From Coriobacteriales bacterium (lineage in GTDB: Bacteria; Actinomycetota; Coriobacteriia; Coriobacteriales; UBA8131): DNA of 20,332 bases. The notes under the pieces were generated by a model. That model was given only the letters and a program-made list of their open reading frames with translations, was not told the origin of the DNA and searched no databases. Location of the stretch: contig JAIRTN010000072.1 in the NCBI GenBank assembly GCA_031254905.1, positions 1-20,332 of the forward strand, written 5' to 3'. A program made the translations under genes and the position numbers. Shown in pieces: positions 1 through 7,302 of the stretch; positions within the stretch are counted from its first letter, which is position 1; each line of letters opens with the position of its first letter.

Positions 1-32
1 CGCGCTCATACGCCGTATCGCGTTTGCGCGTT

Positions 33-1379
33 TTATGCCTTTGTCCGCTCGTCGATGACCCGACGCGCCTTGCCTTCGCTTCTTTCGATAGATTTCGGCT
101 CAACGACCTTTACCTCAACGCTTACCTGCAGGTTGCTCTTGAGTTCTGTGTTGATGCGCTGCTGCAGCTGTTCGATTTTGCGGATTTCGTCGAAGTCGAA
201 TTCCGGCACGGTTTCGACCTTCAATGTCACGTGGTCGAGCGGGCCTTTGCTTGAGAGGATAATCTGATAGTACGACGTGACTTCCTCAAAGCCAGCGAGT
301 ACCTCTTGGAACTGGCTCGGGAATACGTTCACGCCGCGGATGATGAGCATGTCGTCGGTGCGGCCTTGGATGCGGTCCATGCGGCGCAAGGTGCGGCCGC
401 AGGCGCAGTCTCCCGGCAGGATGCGCGAAATATCTCGTGTTCGATAGCGGATGAGCGGCGAGCATTCCTTTGAGAGCGAAGTAAAGACGACCTCGCCGTA
501 CTCACCGTCGGGCACGGGTTCGAGCGTTTCGGGGTCGAGTATCTCGATGATGAAATGGTCCTCGGCCACGTGCAGCCCGTTTTGGTGGCGACATTCGCAG
601 GAGACACCGGGACCCATGACCTCAGAAAGCCCGTAGATGTCAATCATCTTTACCCCAAGTTTGCGCTCAATGTCGCGGCGCATGCCCTCAGAACAAGGCT
701 CCGCGCCACAGATGGCGCCGGAAATCTTAAAGTCGTTGGCGGGGTCGAAGCCCATTTCGATGGCGGTGTCGGCAATCAACAGGGCGTACGATGGTGTGCA
801 GGCGAGGATGTCCACACCGAAATCGCGCATCATCTGCACTTGGCGCCGCGTGTTTCCGCTGCTCATCGGCAGGATGGTCGAGTGCATGCGGATGCCGCCC
901 TCATGTGCGCCGAGCCCTCCCGTGAACAGCCCATAGCCGTAGGCAACCTGTAGGATGGAGTGCTCATCGCCACCCACCAGTGCTATTGCACGGGCGAAGG
1001 TGTCTCCCCATACGTCGATGTCCTTTTGTGTGTAACCGACGACGGTTGCGTTGCCGGTTGTACCCGATGAGGCGTGCAAGCGCTGTACACGCGCGTCATC
1101 AACAGGAATGGCAAACAGGTCGAAGGGATAGGCGTCCCGCAAATCCTGTTTGGTGGTAAACGGAAGCCGGCGCAGGTCATCGAGTGTTTGAACGTCAGAG
1201 GGAACAAGCCCTGCCGTGTCAAAGGCGTCCCGGTAAAACGGAACCTTGTCATAACAATGCGCGACAGTCGCTTTCAGTCGCTCTACTTGAAGCGCCTCAA
1301 GTTCCGCGCGTTTCATCTTCTCGATTTCGGGCTGGAAATACTTCTCCGGCCCCACCACCTTACCGGTCGAGTTTGCCAC
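33..1379 (-). CDS. paaK: Phenylacetate-CoA ligase-like AMP-forming enzyme
   Basis: This adenylate-forming enzyme joins an aryl or other carboxylic acid to coenzyme A using ATP, through an acyl-AMP, in the cytoplasm. The 448-residue length is normal for the PaaK family. Seen: the phosphate-binding loop SSGTTG at residues 104-109, the adenine-site motif IYGLSEV near 248-254, an RYRTRD motif near 311-316, and the hinge RTDDMLIIRG at 340-349 that leads into the small C-terminal domain. Cysteines at about 261, 263, 325 and 327 may form a structural site. The start is GTG with AGGGAAGG a few bases upstream. It lies 74 bases downstream of the VanW gene on the same strand, with no promoter that I can see. 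Coriobacteria and other anaerobes carry several such ligases, often for aryl acids from amino-acid fermentation. The substrate here is not readable, so the symbol marks the family only. Confidence 0.88.
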   Translation of the reverse strand: MANSTGKVVGPEKYFQPEIEKMKRAELEALQVERLKATVAHCYDKVPFYRDAFDTAGLVPSDVQTLDDLRRLPFTTKQDLRDAYPFDLFAIPVDDARVQRLHASSGTTGNATVVGYTQKDIDVWGDTFARAIALVGGDEHSILQVAYGYGLFTGGLGAHEGGIRMHSTILPMSSGNTRRQVQMMRDFGVDILACTPSYALLIADTAIEMGFDPANDFKISGAICGAEPCSEGMRRDIERKLGVKMIDIYGLSEVMGPGVSCECRHQNGLHVAEDHFIIEILDPETLEPVPDGEYGEVVFTSLSKECSPLIRYRTRDISRILPGDCACGRTLRRMDRIQGRTDDMLIIRGVNVFPSQFQEVLAGFEEVTSYYQIILSSKGPLDHVTLKVETVPEFDFDEIRKIEQLQQRINTELKSNLQVSVEVKVVEPKSIERSEGKARRVIDERTKA

Positions 1380-1406
1380 TGGTACCTTCCCTTCACTATT
1401 CGTATC

Positions 1407-1422
1407 GCCGCAGTCATGCGGC
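1407..1422. other. Short perfect hairpin between vanW-like gene and ligase
   Basis: GCCGCA and TGCGGC form a perfect 6-bp stem around a 4-base loop. It lies in the 74-base gap between the two minus-strand genes, about 30 bases upstream of the ligase start. No T-run follows on either strand, so it is not a classical terminator. It may stabilise or separate the two parts of the message. Confidence 0.4.
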
Positions 1423-1439
1423 CATACGCCCCGTCCTTT

Positions 1440-1458
1440 GCTGACCTCCGTGGTCAGC
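1440..1458. other. Perfect hairpin overlapping the vanW-like stop codon
   Basis: GCTGACC (1440-1446) and GGTCAGC (1452-1458) make a perfect 7-bp stem with a 5-base loop. The VanW stop codon at 1454-1456 lies inside the stem. On the minus strand it is followed by AAAGGACGG rather than T residues, so intrinsic termination is unlikely. It could protect the 3' end of the VanW coding part of the transcript. Confidence 0.45.
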
Positions 1459-3604
1459 CGCTATCACCCGCAGGCTTCTTCTCTGTCTCCCCCTCAGTTT
1501 TGGCAGGCTCTTTGGTGCCAACCTCGATGATTTCCTTCTCGGGAGCATAGACCGATTTAAAATCAGCCTTGCGGATGAGTTCACCTGCTCTATTGTAAAC
1601 GTATCTGGTGACAATAATAGTGCGACCACGCACACCATTTTGCTTAATGTGCTCCTCGCCCTTGTCGAGTTCGGGATTATCTATTCTCTTAGTCTCGTAC
1701 TCTACAAAATCGGTAAAGCCGGTATCCGAGCTATCCACCCGGTAGCCGGGGTCGGTGCCCCACAGGGTACAGGTCACGGTGCTGTCGGTATAGGACATGG
1801 TGAGAAGCATCCAGTTTCCGGTGTCATTCTCGAATTTGAAGTCGGGCCAACTCCACGAAACCGCGGCGTCGCGGCCAGCGGGGTAGGCAGCGATATAAAG
1901 CCCGTGGTTCACCCGTTCCATGATGGGCAGGCCAGAGTCGAACACCGCGTTGAACACTGTCGTCGCGACCTGACATATACCGCCGCCTATCTCGTCGATA
2001 TACTCGCCCTCTACGATGGCGGGCGCCTTCTGAAAGCCGCGCTCGGCGTTGCATTCTCCAGCGGTGTCGTTAAACGACCACAGCCCGCCCGGCTCGATGA
2101 GCGATTTGTTGAGAAGGTCGGCGGCGAGGTGGATGTTCGTGACCTTCGCGCCTGAGGCGGTGGTGTATTCGGTGGTGTATCTCGCTATCTTGTCACCGAT
2201 GTGCATGGCCTCGGCATCCGCGGTGGAAAGCGCGGGCGCAAGCGTCGTAACGCTGAGCGCGATTCGCCTGTCCCGCGTCGGTTCGCCCTTGGGGAACAGT
2301 ATGAGGTTGAGGTTTGTGGCTACCTGCGCGTAGTCGATGCCGGTGCCATCGACGCTCGGGATGATGGTAATCGCGTCATCGACAACCTCGAAGCGGGCGT
2401 TTTGGGGTCGTATTCCGGGATCCCAGTCTCCGATGATGGCGTGGATGTCCGCCTCAAGCCTGTCTTTGGCAATGTGGGCGACGAGTCGCGTCGTGTCTCC
2501 CTTGCCCTCAATAGAGGTAGTTATCCACGAGGCAAGGGTCGAGGTGTCGAGGCTCCATGAATCCTCGCCTTCGTAGACGAGTGCGACGGGTTGTTGTACT
2601 GCCGCTTGGGCAAAGGCGGCGACTACGCCAGCCTCTTGGTCGCTGATGAGGGCCGGTACCGTGCTCATCGGGACGACAAAGGAGCGCTCGTCACTGAGAA
2701 AGGCGCGGTCGAGGGCGGCCACAAGAGCATCATGGGCAACACCGTAGCCCTCTTGGCTCGGTACGACGATGAAGTTTCCCTCGGAGTAGCTGATGTCCGC
2801 GTTTTGCTCCTTTGAGCCGATGGCGCTACCGATAAGCGATTCGAGGGTCGCAATCTGCGAGGCCTCATAGTTGAGGGAGGCCCCCAAATCGATGCCGAAG
2901 AAGTTCGCCTTCAGCCGGTTGGAAAGAAAGTCTGTGCCCCTGCCGATGGCATAGGCGCTCTCCGCAAGAGAGGCTCCGTCTATCGCGGCGCCGACGGTCA
3001 TGGTGCTTATCCGCCACGAACGGCTCCCCTCGATTCCCTCACTCATGTTGTAGGAGGTGCTTGCGCCCGTGAGTTCGAGGATGAGGTCATCCGCTCCCGC
3101 GCTTTTGAGATACTCGTCAGCAAAGAGGTCAACGGGCGCTGAGGCGATGGACGCGCCTAACTGTTCCTCCAAGATGGCAGCGGCTTCCTCGCGCGTCTTG
3201 CCGCCAATATCGATGCCCTGCACCGTGACGCCCCCGTGTATCCTGCCAAGATTGCCTACCACATCGAATAAAAAGCCGAACAGCACCAGCGCGACCAAGG
3301 CGATGCCGGAGATGAGGACGATGCGTTTAACGGGGGAAGGAGATTGTCTCGTGTTCGCCACGCGCCGCGACGGTGTTGAGGAGGTACGGCGCGATGAACT
3401 CGAAGAACGCCGCGATGAAGTTGAGCCGCGTCGCGACGAGGTTGACGAGGCCGACGAGGAAGCGCGTCGCGTTTGGCTCGAAGCGCGCCTCGATGAGGCT
3501 GTGTCGCGTTGGCTGGAGGCAGCGCGCGACGTTCTCGCCGGCGTAGCGCGCGAGGAGTTTCGCGCTGAGGAACTACGTCGCGGTCGAGCGTTCGGCGAAG
3601 TCAT
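1454..3604 (-). CDS. VanW-family membrane-anchored cell-wall protein with Ser/Arg-rich cytoplasmic tail
   Basis: This 716-residue protein has a cytoplasmic N-terminus (1-91) very rich in Ser and Arg, about 33 Ser and 21 Arg with no Lys. One membrane segment follows at about 94-117, and the rest is extracellular. That part holds two regions resembling the peptidoglycan-binding-like repeats usual in this family (about 235-315 and 385-455), the VanW domain (about 472-620) with signature GGGICQVATT at 540-549, and a G5-like C-terminal region (about 632-697). VanW proteins are named from vancomycin-resistance clusters but occur widely in Gram-positive bacteria. Their biochemical role is unsettled, and a vanW gene alone is no evidence of resistance. 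The ATG overlaps the pgsA stop as ATGA, so the two are probably translationally coupled. Confidence 0.88.
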   Translation of the reverse strand: MTSPNARPRRSSSARNSSRATPARTSRAASSQRDTASSRRASSQTRRASSSASSTSSRRGSTSSRRSSSSSRRTSSTPSRRVANTRQSPSPVKRIVLISGIALVALVLFGFLFDVVGNLGRIHGGVTVQGIDIGGKTREEAAAILEEQLGASIASAPVDLFADEYLKSAGADDLILELTGASTSYNMSEGIEGSRSWRISTMTVGAAIDGASLAESAYAIGRGTDFLSNRLKANFFGIDLGASLNYEASQIATLESLIGSAIGSKEQNADISYSEGNFIVVPSQEGYGVAHDALVAALDRAFLSDERSFVVPMSTVPALISDQEAGVVAAFAQAAVQQPVALVYEGEDSWSLDTSTLASWITTSIEGKGDTTRLVAHIAKDRLEADIHAIIGDWDPGIRPQNARFEVVDDAITIIPSVDGTGIDYAQVATNLNLILFPKGEPTRDRRIALSVTTLAPALSTADAEAMHIGDKIARYTTEYTTASGAKVTNIHLAADLLNKSLIEPGGLWSFNDTAGECNAERGFQKAPAIVEGEYIDEIGGGICQVATTVFNAVFDSGLPIMERVNHGLYIAAYPAGRDAAVSWSWPDFKFENDTGNWMLLTMSYTDSTVTCTLWGTDPGYRVDSSDTGFTDFVEYETKRIDNPELDKGEEHIKQNGVRGRTIIVTRYVYNRAGELIRKADFKSVYAPEKEIIEVGTKEPAKTEGETEKKPAGDSG

Positions 3605-4329
3605 GGCTGTACATTCTCCCCCTTATCACTTCCCTTGCTTTCACCACCCGCAGGCTGTGTCTTTTTCGCGTCTTGCGAAAGGCGGGCAGGAGTATCCCGA
3701 CGCGATTCGTGCGTCGAGGCGTTTTTATCTGAGGGATGAGGACGGGTGCCCCGGTAGAGGTAGATGCCTCCCGCTATCAGAGAGGTTAGGCAGCCGAGGT
3801 AGAGCAGCCACGTACCCAGCGGCGTTGCGGCGCTGCCCCATCCCGGAAGAAAGGAGAGGTCCGCAATGTTCGCTCCCGGCACAAGGGGCCACCAGAGTAC
3901 GAGTGAGCAAAAACCCGCCATGATGAGGGCGGTGGTGAGTTTTCCGATGAAGATGACTTCAAAATCACGGCCATAGCGGCGCTTCTGATAGATGGTGAGT
4001 ACGAACATACAGGCATCGCGCCCAAGGAGCAGGAGCAGTATCCAGAGGGGAACCCGCCCCGCGACAAAGACCGCGATAACGCTGACGATGATGAATATGC
4101 GGTCAACAAAGGGGTCGAGCATCTGCCCGAGTTTCGATACGGTGTGGGTGGCGCGGGCAACAGAGCCGTCGATGAGGTCGGTAAGTGAGGCGACGAGCAA
4201 CACGATGAAGGCCATGACGTTGTTCTCATACTGCACGAGCAGCACGAAGAACACCGGCAGCAAAAAGAGCCGGATGAGCGAGAGAAAATTGGGGATGGTG
4301 AACACCCGTTCTGTTACCGTCTGTCGCAC
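3601..4329 (-). CDS. pgsA: CDP-alcohol phosphatidyltransferase, probable phosphatidylglycerophosphate synthase
   Basis: This integral membrane enzyme transfers a phosphatidyl group from CDP-diacylglycerol, most likely to glycerol-3-phosphate, the committed step to phosphatidylglycerol and cardiolipin. Starting at the GTG at 4329 gives 242 residues. The CDP-alcohol transferase signature is complete: D54 G55 x2 A58 R59 x8 G68 x3 D72 x3 D76. Several hydrophobic helices surround it (about 13-32, 38-53, 77-100, and more toward 195). The last 40 or so residues form a hydrophilic tail rich in Ser, Lys and Asp. I chose the GTG because AGAAAGG sits 5 bases upstream and the family's usual N-terminus (TIPNFLSLIR) follows at once. 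The frame stays open to 5031, but that part lies antisense to the Nif3 gene. A different CDP-alcohol transferase cannot be excluded. Confidence 0.8.
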   Translation of the reverse strand: MRQTVTERVFTIPNFLSLIRLFLLPVFFVLLVQYENNVMAFIVLLVASLTDLIDGSVARATHTVSKLGQMLDPFVDRIFIIVSVIAVFVAGRVPLWILLLLLGRDACMFVLTIYQKRRYGRDFEVIFIGKLTTALIMAGFCSLVLWWPLVPGANIADLSFLPGWGSAATPLGTWLLYLGCLTSLIAGGIYLYRGTRPHPSDKNASTHESRRDTPARLSQDAKKTQPAGGESKGSDKGENVQP

Positions 4330-4366
4330 AGGAGCCTTTCTCGTGTTCCCGTTTATCCGATTTTCC

Positions 4367-4372
4367 AGTATA
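4367..4372 (-). promoter_or_regulatory. Candidate -10 element for pgsA operon
   Basis: TATACT reads on the minus strand about 38 bases upstream of the pgsA GTG. No convincing -35 hexamer lies 16-18 bases further upstream. It is placed as expected in the 213-base divergent gap. Confidence 0.35.
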
Positions 4373-4478
4373 CGCGAAAAACAAGGCCGTACCCATGCTG
4401 TCATACGATTTTTACCCTCCGGTAGTGAGGAAGCACCGAGAAGGCAGCACTGATGGCCCGGAAGGCGACAATTAGAGC

Positions 4479-4484
4479 TATAAT
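4479..4484 (+). promoter_or_regulatory. Consensus -10 element for the nif3-like operon
   Basis: A perfect TATAAT lies 58 bases upstream of the Nif3 start codon, preceded by GAGC. No good -35 match lies 16-18 bases upstream. It would drive the nif3 / zinc ribbon / rnhA-queD / coaBC run. The rest of the divergent gap (4330-4542) shows no gene. Confidence 0.5.
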
Positions 4485-4542
4485 CGACGGATACCAAAGG
4501 CGCCGTCATTGGTGATGGCGCGGTGGAAAGGAAGGCCGGGCC

Positions 4543-5352
4543 ATGGCGCGATTCAGCGTGGGCGACATAGAAAAGCTGCTCTTTGAGGCGTATCCGGCAA
4601 CAGATGCGCTTTCTGAGGATCGCTTCGGCCTGCTCGTAGGCGACCGGGCAACTCTCGTAACGAAGATAGCCATCGCGCTCGACCAGAGCGTCCCGATGGT
4701 TGAGGATGCCGCCGCGCAGGGCTGTAACCTGCTCGTAGCGCACCATCCGGGCTTCTTCTTGGTGCCTCCCGACAGCTTTCTCGAGGCACCTTCCGCGGTT
4801 TCCGCCAACGGTGCGGTGGTCTATCGTGCGGCGCGACGCGACGTAGCGCTGCTCGCCATGCACACAAATCTCGACTGTGCCCCCTCGGCAGCCGGGATGC
4901 TGCTCGAGCCCGTTGGCCTTGCGTTTGTCTCTCCGCTCAAAGCCAACGGAGGTGGCTCCCTCGGTCAAATCGCGCGGCCGGCAGACGGAAGCACCTCTCT
5001 TAAACTGGGCGAGCTCGCGCGTCTCTACCAACAGGCCTTCGGCCGTGTTGCCAAGGTATGGGGCGATCCAGCCAAGCCTCTCTCAACCGTCGCAATCTGT
5101 TCGGGCGGCGCCAGCGAGGTGGTTCCCGATGCTGTGCGGGCGGGCGTCGACTGTTTTGTCACCGGCGAACTTCGCCATCATGAGGCCGTCTGGCTTGCGG
5201 ACGAGGGCATCGCGCTCATCGAACTGGGGCATGATGTCTCGGAGTTGCCTTACCGTTTTGAGTTGCAAAAAGCGCTCATTGCGGCGGGTGTTTCGCCCAG
5301 CGACATCGTAATCCTCGAACCGAGCGCAACATGGTGGCAGGTTGCGCTATGA
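4543..5352 (+). CDS. Nif3-like dinuclear metal-centre protein (DUF34 / YqfO-YbgI family)
   Basis: Nif3-like proteins form toroidal hexamers with a two-metal site. Proposed roles include GTP cyclohydrolase I-like and metal-handling activities, but the physiological function is unsettled. The 269-residue length fits the short form without the inserted PII-like domain. The metal-binding residues are in place: H67 and H68 in the HHP motif, H107 and D111 in HTNLD, H230 in the LGH motif and E234 in the SE motif, plus TGELRHH at 208-214. The ATG is preceded by AAGGAAGG with 7-base spacing. It is the first gene of a plus-strand run with the zinc-ribbon protein 42 bases downstream. That pairing, followed by RNase H, is conserved in actinobacteria such as Mycobacterium. 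Confidence 0.9.
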   Translation: MARFSVGDIEKLLFEAYPATDALSEDRFGLLVGDRATLVTKIAIALDQSVPMVEDAAAQGCNLLVAHHPGFFLVPPDSFLEAPSAVSANGAVVYRAARRDVALLAMHTNLDCAPSAAGMLLEPVGLAFVSPLKANGGGSLGQIARPADGSTSLKLGELARLYQQAFGRVAKVWGDPAKPLSTVAICSGGASEVVPDAVRAGVDCFVTGELRHHEAVWLADEGIALIELGHDVSELPYRFELQKALIAAGVSPSDIVILEPSATWWQVAL

Positions 5353-5394
5353 TACCTGCGCGCAAGGCCAACGCAAAAAGGAGATGAAACCGGT

Positions 5395-6105
5395 ATGGGC
5401 AACGCACAAATCCTGCTCGAACTAACCACAGCCGACCGCGCCCTGCTTAGGCTCAGGAAGCAACTCGACGAACTGCCCCAGCGGGCAAAACTTCTTGAGT
5501 TGCGAACCAAACGTGTGGAGGTAGACACAAAGGCCGAGCAAATCGCGCGCATGCGTAAAGAATGCGAGCAAGCTATCAAAGCGCTGCAGGACGAAGAAAC
5601 GATGCTCAAGGATAAAACCGCGGAGGTTCAGGCGCACATCGACCAAACGAGCAACTACAAAGAGGTCGTGGCCTTCACGCGGGAAATCGAAAGTTTCGCC
5701 AAACGCAGGGAGAAAATCGAGTTCGATATGCTCAAACAACTCGAGCGCTCAGACAAAATATCCCAAGTCGAGGCGCAGGTAAACGCGGCCCTCTCCCGCC
5801 TCGCAAAGCAAGACAAGGAAATACTTTCCTCCTATCAGGCTCAGGCGGGCGGCCTCAAACGCGAGGCCTCGGCCACCCAGCAACGGCGAGAAACCCTCAT
5901 CAAGAACCTGTCGCCAGAGTTGCAGGAGCGCTACGAAAAACTCCGCGAGGCAAAGGGCGGCTTGGGCGCGGCGCACGTAGAGGGCGCCCATTGCAGCGTC
6001 TGCCGCGTGGAGCTCACCGAGGGCCAACTCACCCGGCTCAGAACCGGCGGCGAGGTAGGCGAATGCCCCTACTGTCATCGCCTCATGGTGGTGAAGGCTC
6101 AGTGA
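5395..6105 (+). CDS. Coiled-coil protein with C-terminal C4-type zinc ribbon
   Basis: The 236 residues are mostly charged, heptad-like helix from about 5 to 185, predicted to form a long antiparallel coiled coil. A small zinc ribbon follows, with paired cysteines C200/C203 and C224/C227. This matches the family of actinobacterial proteins typified by Mycobacterium Rv2229c, and related proteins are thought to act as nucleic-acid or complex-assembly adaptors. The exact role is unknown. AAAGGAG sits about 11 bases upstream of the ATG. The stop overlaps the next gene's GTG as GTGA, so translation of the RNase H is probably coupled. It is soluble and cytoplasmic, with no signal peptide or membrane segment. 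Confidence 0.85.
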   Translation: MGNAQILLELTTADRALLRLRKQLDELPQRAKLLELRTKRVEVDTKAEQIARMRKECEQAIKALQDEETMLKDKTAEVQAHIDQTSNYKEVVAFTREIESFAKRREKIEFDMLKQLERSDKISQVEAQVNAALSRLAKQDKEILSSYQAQAGGLKREASATQQRRETLIKNLSPELQERYEKLREAKGGLGAAHVEGAHCSVCRVELTEGQLTRLRTGGEVGECPYCHRLMVVKAQ

Positions 6106-7175
6106 CCTTCCCCCCAACTCCCGAGGACACAAGCCCTTCTCCCGCGATTAGCCAAGCCCTGCTCCACACCGACGGCGGGAGCCGCGGCAACCCCGGCGAA
6201 AGCGGCATCGGCTTCACGCTGGACATCGACGACGGTCGGCAACTCGTAACCATCTGCCGCGGCGGCGCCTACATCGGCATCGCAACCAACAACGTCGCCG
6301 AGTACCGCGCCCTTATCTGGGGCCTCCGCAACGCCCTGCAACTAAAAATCCGCCGCATCGAGGTCCGCGCGGACAGCGAACTGCTCGTCAAACAACTCCT
6401 CGGCGTATACCGAGTAAAGAATATAGGGATAAAACCGCTGTTTGTTGAGGCTTGTCAACTGCTCGAATCCTTCGACACCTTCACGGTTAAGCACGTGCCG
6501 CGCGAGCAGAACAGCGCGGCGGATAAACTTGCGAATGAGGCTATGGATACCCGCGGCATGGTGGGGGATTATGCTGTCTCCTATGACGCGGGCGATTTGT
6601 TCTCCGTCGCTTCGCCAAGCGCCTCTGTTGCCTCCGCCTCCGCGCCGGTTCTCGACACCGAAGCGACCGATGCCCCCGCTCCGAGCCTTGATTCTGAGTT
6701 TACTTCTGAGGCAGGGGGCGTTTCTGTACTACCCTCGACACCAAGTTCTCTCGCGCCACGCGACGACGACCGGAAAGGAACAACCATGACAGACAGCCCA
6801 GCCGTCGGCACCTATACCCTCACGATAAAAGAGCACTTCGACGCGGCGCACGCGCTCATCGGCTATCCGGGCCAGTGCAGGAATCTCCACGGGCACACAT
6901 GGGATGTGGAGGTAAGCGTCAAGGGTAGCGAACTTGACGAGGTGGGTATAGTCTATGATTTCAAGGATCTCAAAGACAATCTCAGGAGCATCCTTGAGCG
7001 CTATGACCACAGCTATCTCAACGGCGTGCCGCCCTTCGACGCGATGAACGCGACGGCGGAAAACCTTGCGCGCGTCATCTATGAGCAGATGGAAATCTTG
7101 CTGCCCGAGGGCATCAGCCTTGTGGAAGTTGCCGTTTGGGAATCACCCATCGCCCGACTGTCCTATACCCGATAG
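6102..7175 (+). CDS. RNase HI - QueD (6-carboxytetrahydropterin synthase) fusion protein
   Basis: One open frame of 357 residues encodes two enzymes. Residues about 17-150 are an RNase HI domain, which cuts the RNA strand of RNA-DNA hybrids, with the full catalytic set D24 (TDGGS), E67 (AEYRA), D91 (ADSELL) and D141 (AADKL). Residues about 160-228 are a linker rich in Ala, Ser, Pro and Asp. Residues 229-357 are a complete QueD, which makes 6-carboxytetrahydropterin from 7,8-dihydroneopterin triphosphate for queuosine-type deazapurines. It has zinc ligands H250, H263 and H265, catalytic C259, D302-H303 and E347. The GTG at 6102 overlaps the upstream stop as GTGA and has AAGG just upstream. The linker also holds its own ribosome binding site and ATG for QueD (6786). 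A two-domain protein, or a long form plus a separate 129-residue QueD, are both possible. Confidence 0.82.
   Translation: MTFPPTPEDTSPSPAISQALLHTDGGSRGNPGESGIGFTLDIDDGRQLVTICRGGAYIGIATNNVAEYRALIWGLRNALQLKIRRIEVRADSELLVKQLLGVYRVKNIGIKPLFVEACQLLESFDTFTVKHVPREQNSAADKLANEAMDTRGMVGDYAVSYDAGDLFSVASPSASVASASAPVLDTEATDAPAPSLDSEFTSEAGGVSVLPSTPSSLAPRDDDRKGTTMTDSPAVGTYTLTIKEHFDAAHALIGYPGQCRNLHGHTWDVEVSVKGSELDEVGIVYDFKDLKDNLRSILERYDHSYLNGVPPFDAMNATAENLARVIYEQMEILLPEGISLVEVAVWESPIARLSYTR
6774..6788 (+). promoter_or_regulatory. queD: Internal ribosome binding site and ATG for stand-alone QueD
   Basis: AAAGGA at 6774-6779 lies 6 bases before an in-frame ATG at 6786. The ATG is exactly where family QueD proteins begin, so a 129-residue QueD (6786-7175) could be made separately inside the fusion frame. 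The spacing and position argue that this start is used. Confidence 0.6.
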
Positions 7176-7185
7176 AAGCGCCGCG

Positions 7186-7302
7186 ATGAGGCGACGGGGC
7201 ACCAAGCGCAGCGGTCGCACCGGTCGCCGCGGCCGCGCCGAGCAGGCGGTAGCAGCAGACAGGGATATGAGAATGGGGGATGAGAAGGGAATGAGGACGT
7301 GA
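7186..7302 (+). CDS. Doubtful small Arg-rich ORF (38 aa) between queD and coaBC
   Basis: An ATG 10 bases after the QueD stop opens a 38-codon frame starting MRRRGTKRSGRTGRRGRAEQ. It is strongly basic in its first half, and its TGA overlaps the coaBC GTG as GTGA. There is no good Shine-Dalgarno sequence before it, and GC-rich sequence readily gives Arg-rich frames by chance. I recognise no family. The 123-base gap otherwise holds only the coaBC ribosome binding site (AAGGGAATGAGG, 7286-7297). Confidence 0.15.
   Translation: MRRRGTKRSGRTGRRGRAEQAVAADRDMRMGDEKGMRT

Noticed and set aside
1440..1458. Hairpin at the VanW stop as an intrinsic terminator
   Set aside because: No T-run follows on the minus strand, so I list it only as a hairpin.
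1454..3604. Vancomycin-resistance determinant
   Set aside because: VanW-family proteins are common in Gram-positive bacteria without resistance, and no vanA-, vanH-, vanX- or vanRS-like gene is in the window.
3057..3923. Plus-strand frame with a Glu/Arg-rich charged helix, opposite the VanW tail
   Set aside because: The Glu/Arg pattern is the complement of Ser/Arg codons in the VanW N-terminus. There is no independent evidence for a gene.
4330..5031. Upstream extension of the pgsA frame to 476 residues
   Set aside because: The added part lies antisense to the conserved Nif3 gene, and the GTG at 4329 has a ribosome binding site exactly at the family N-terminus.
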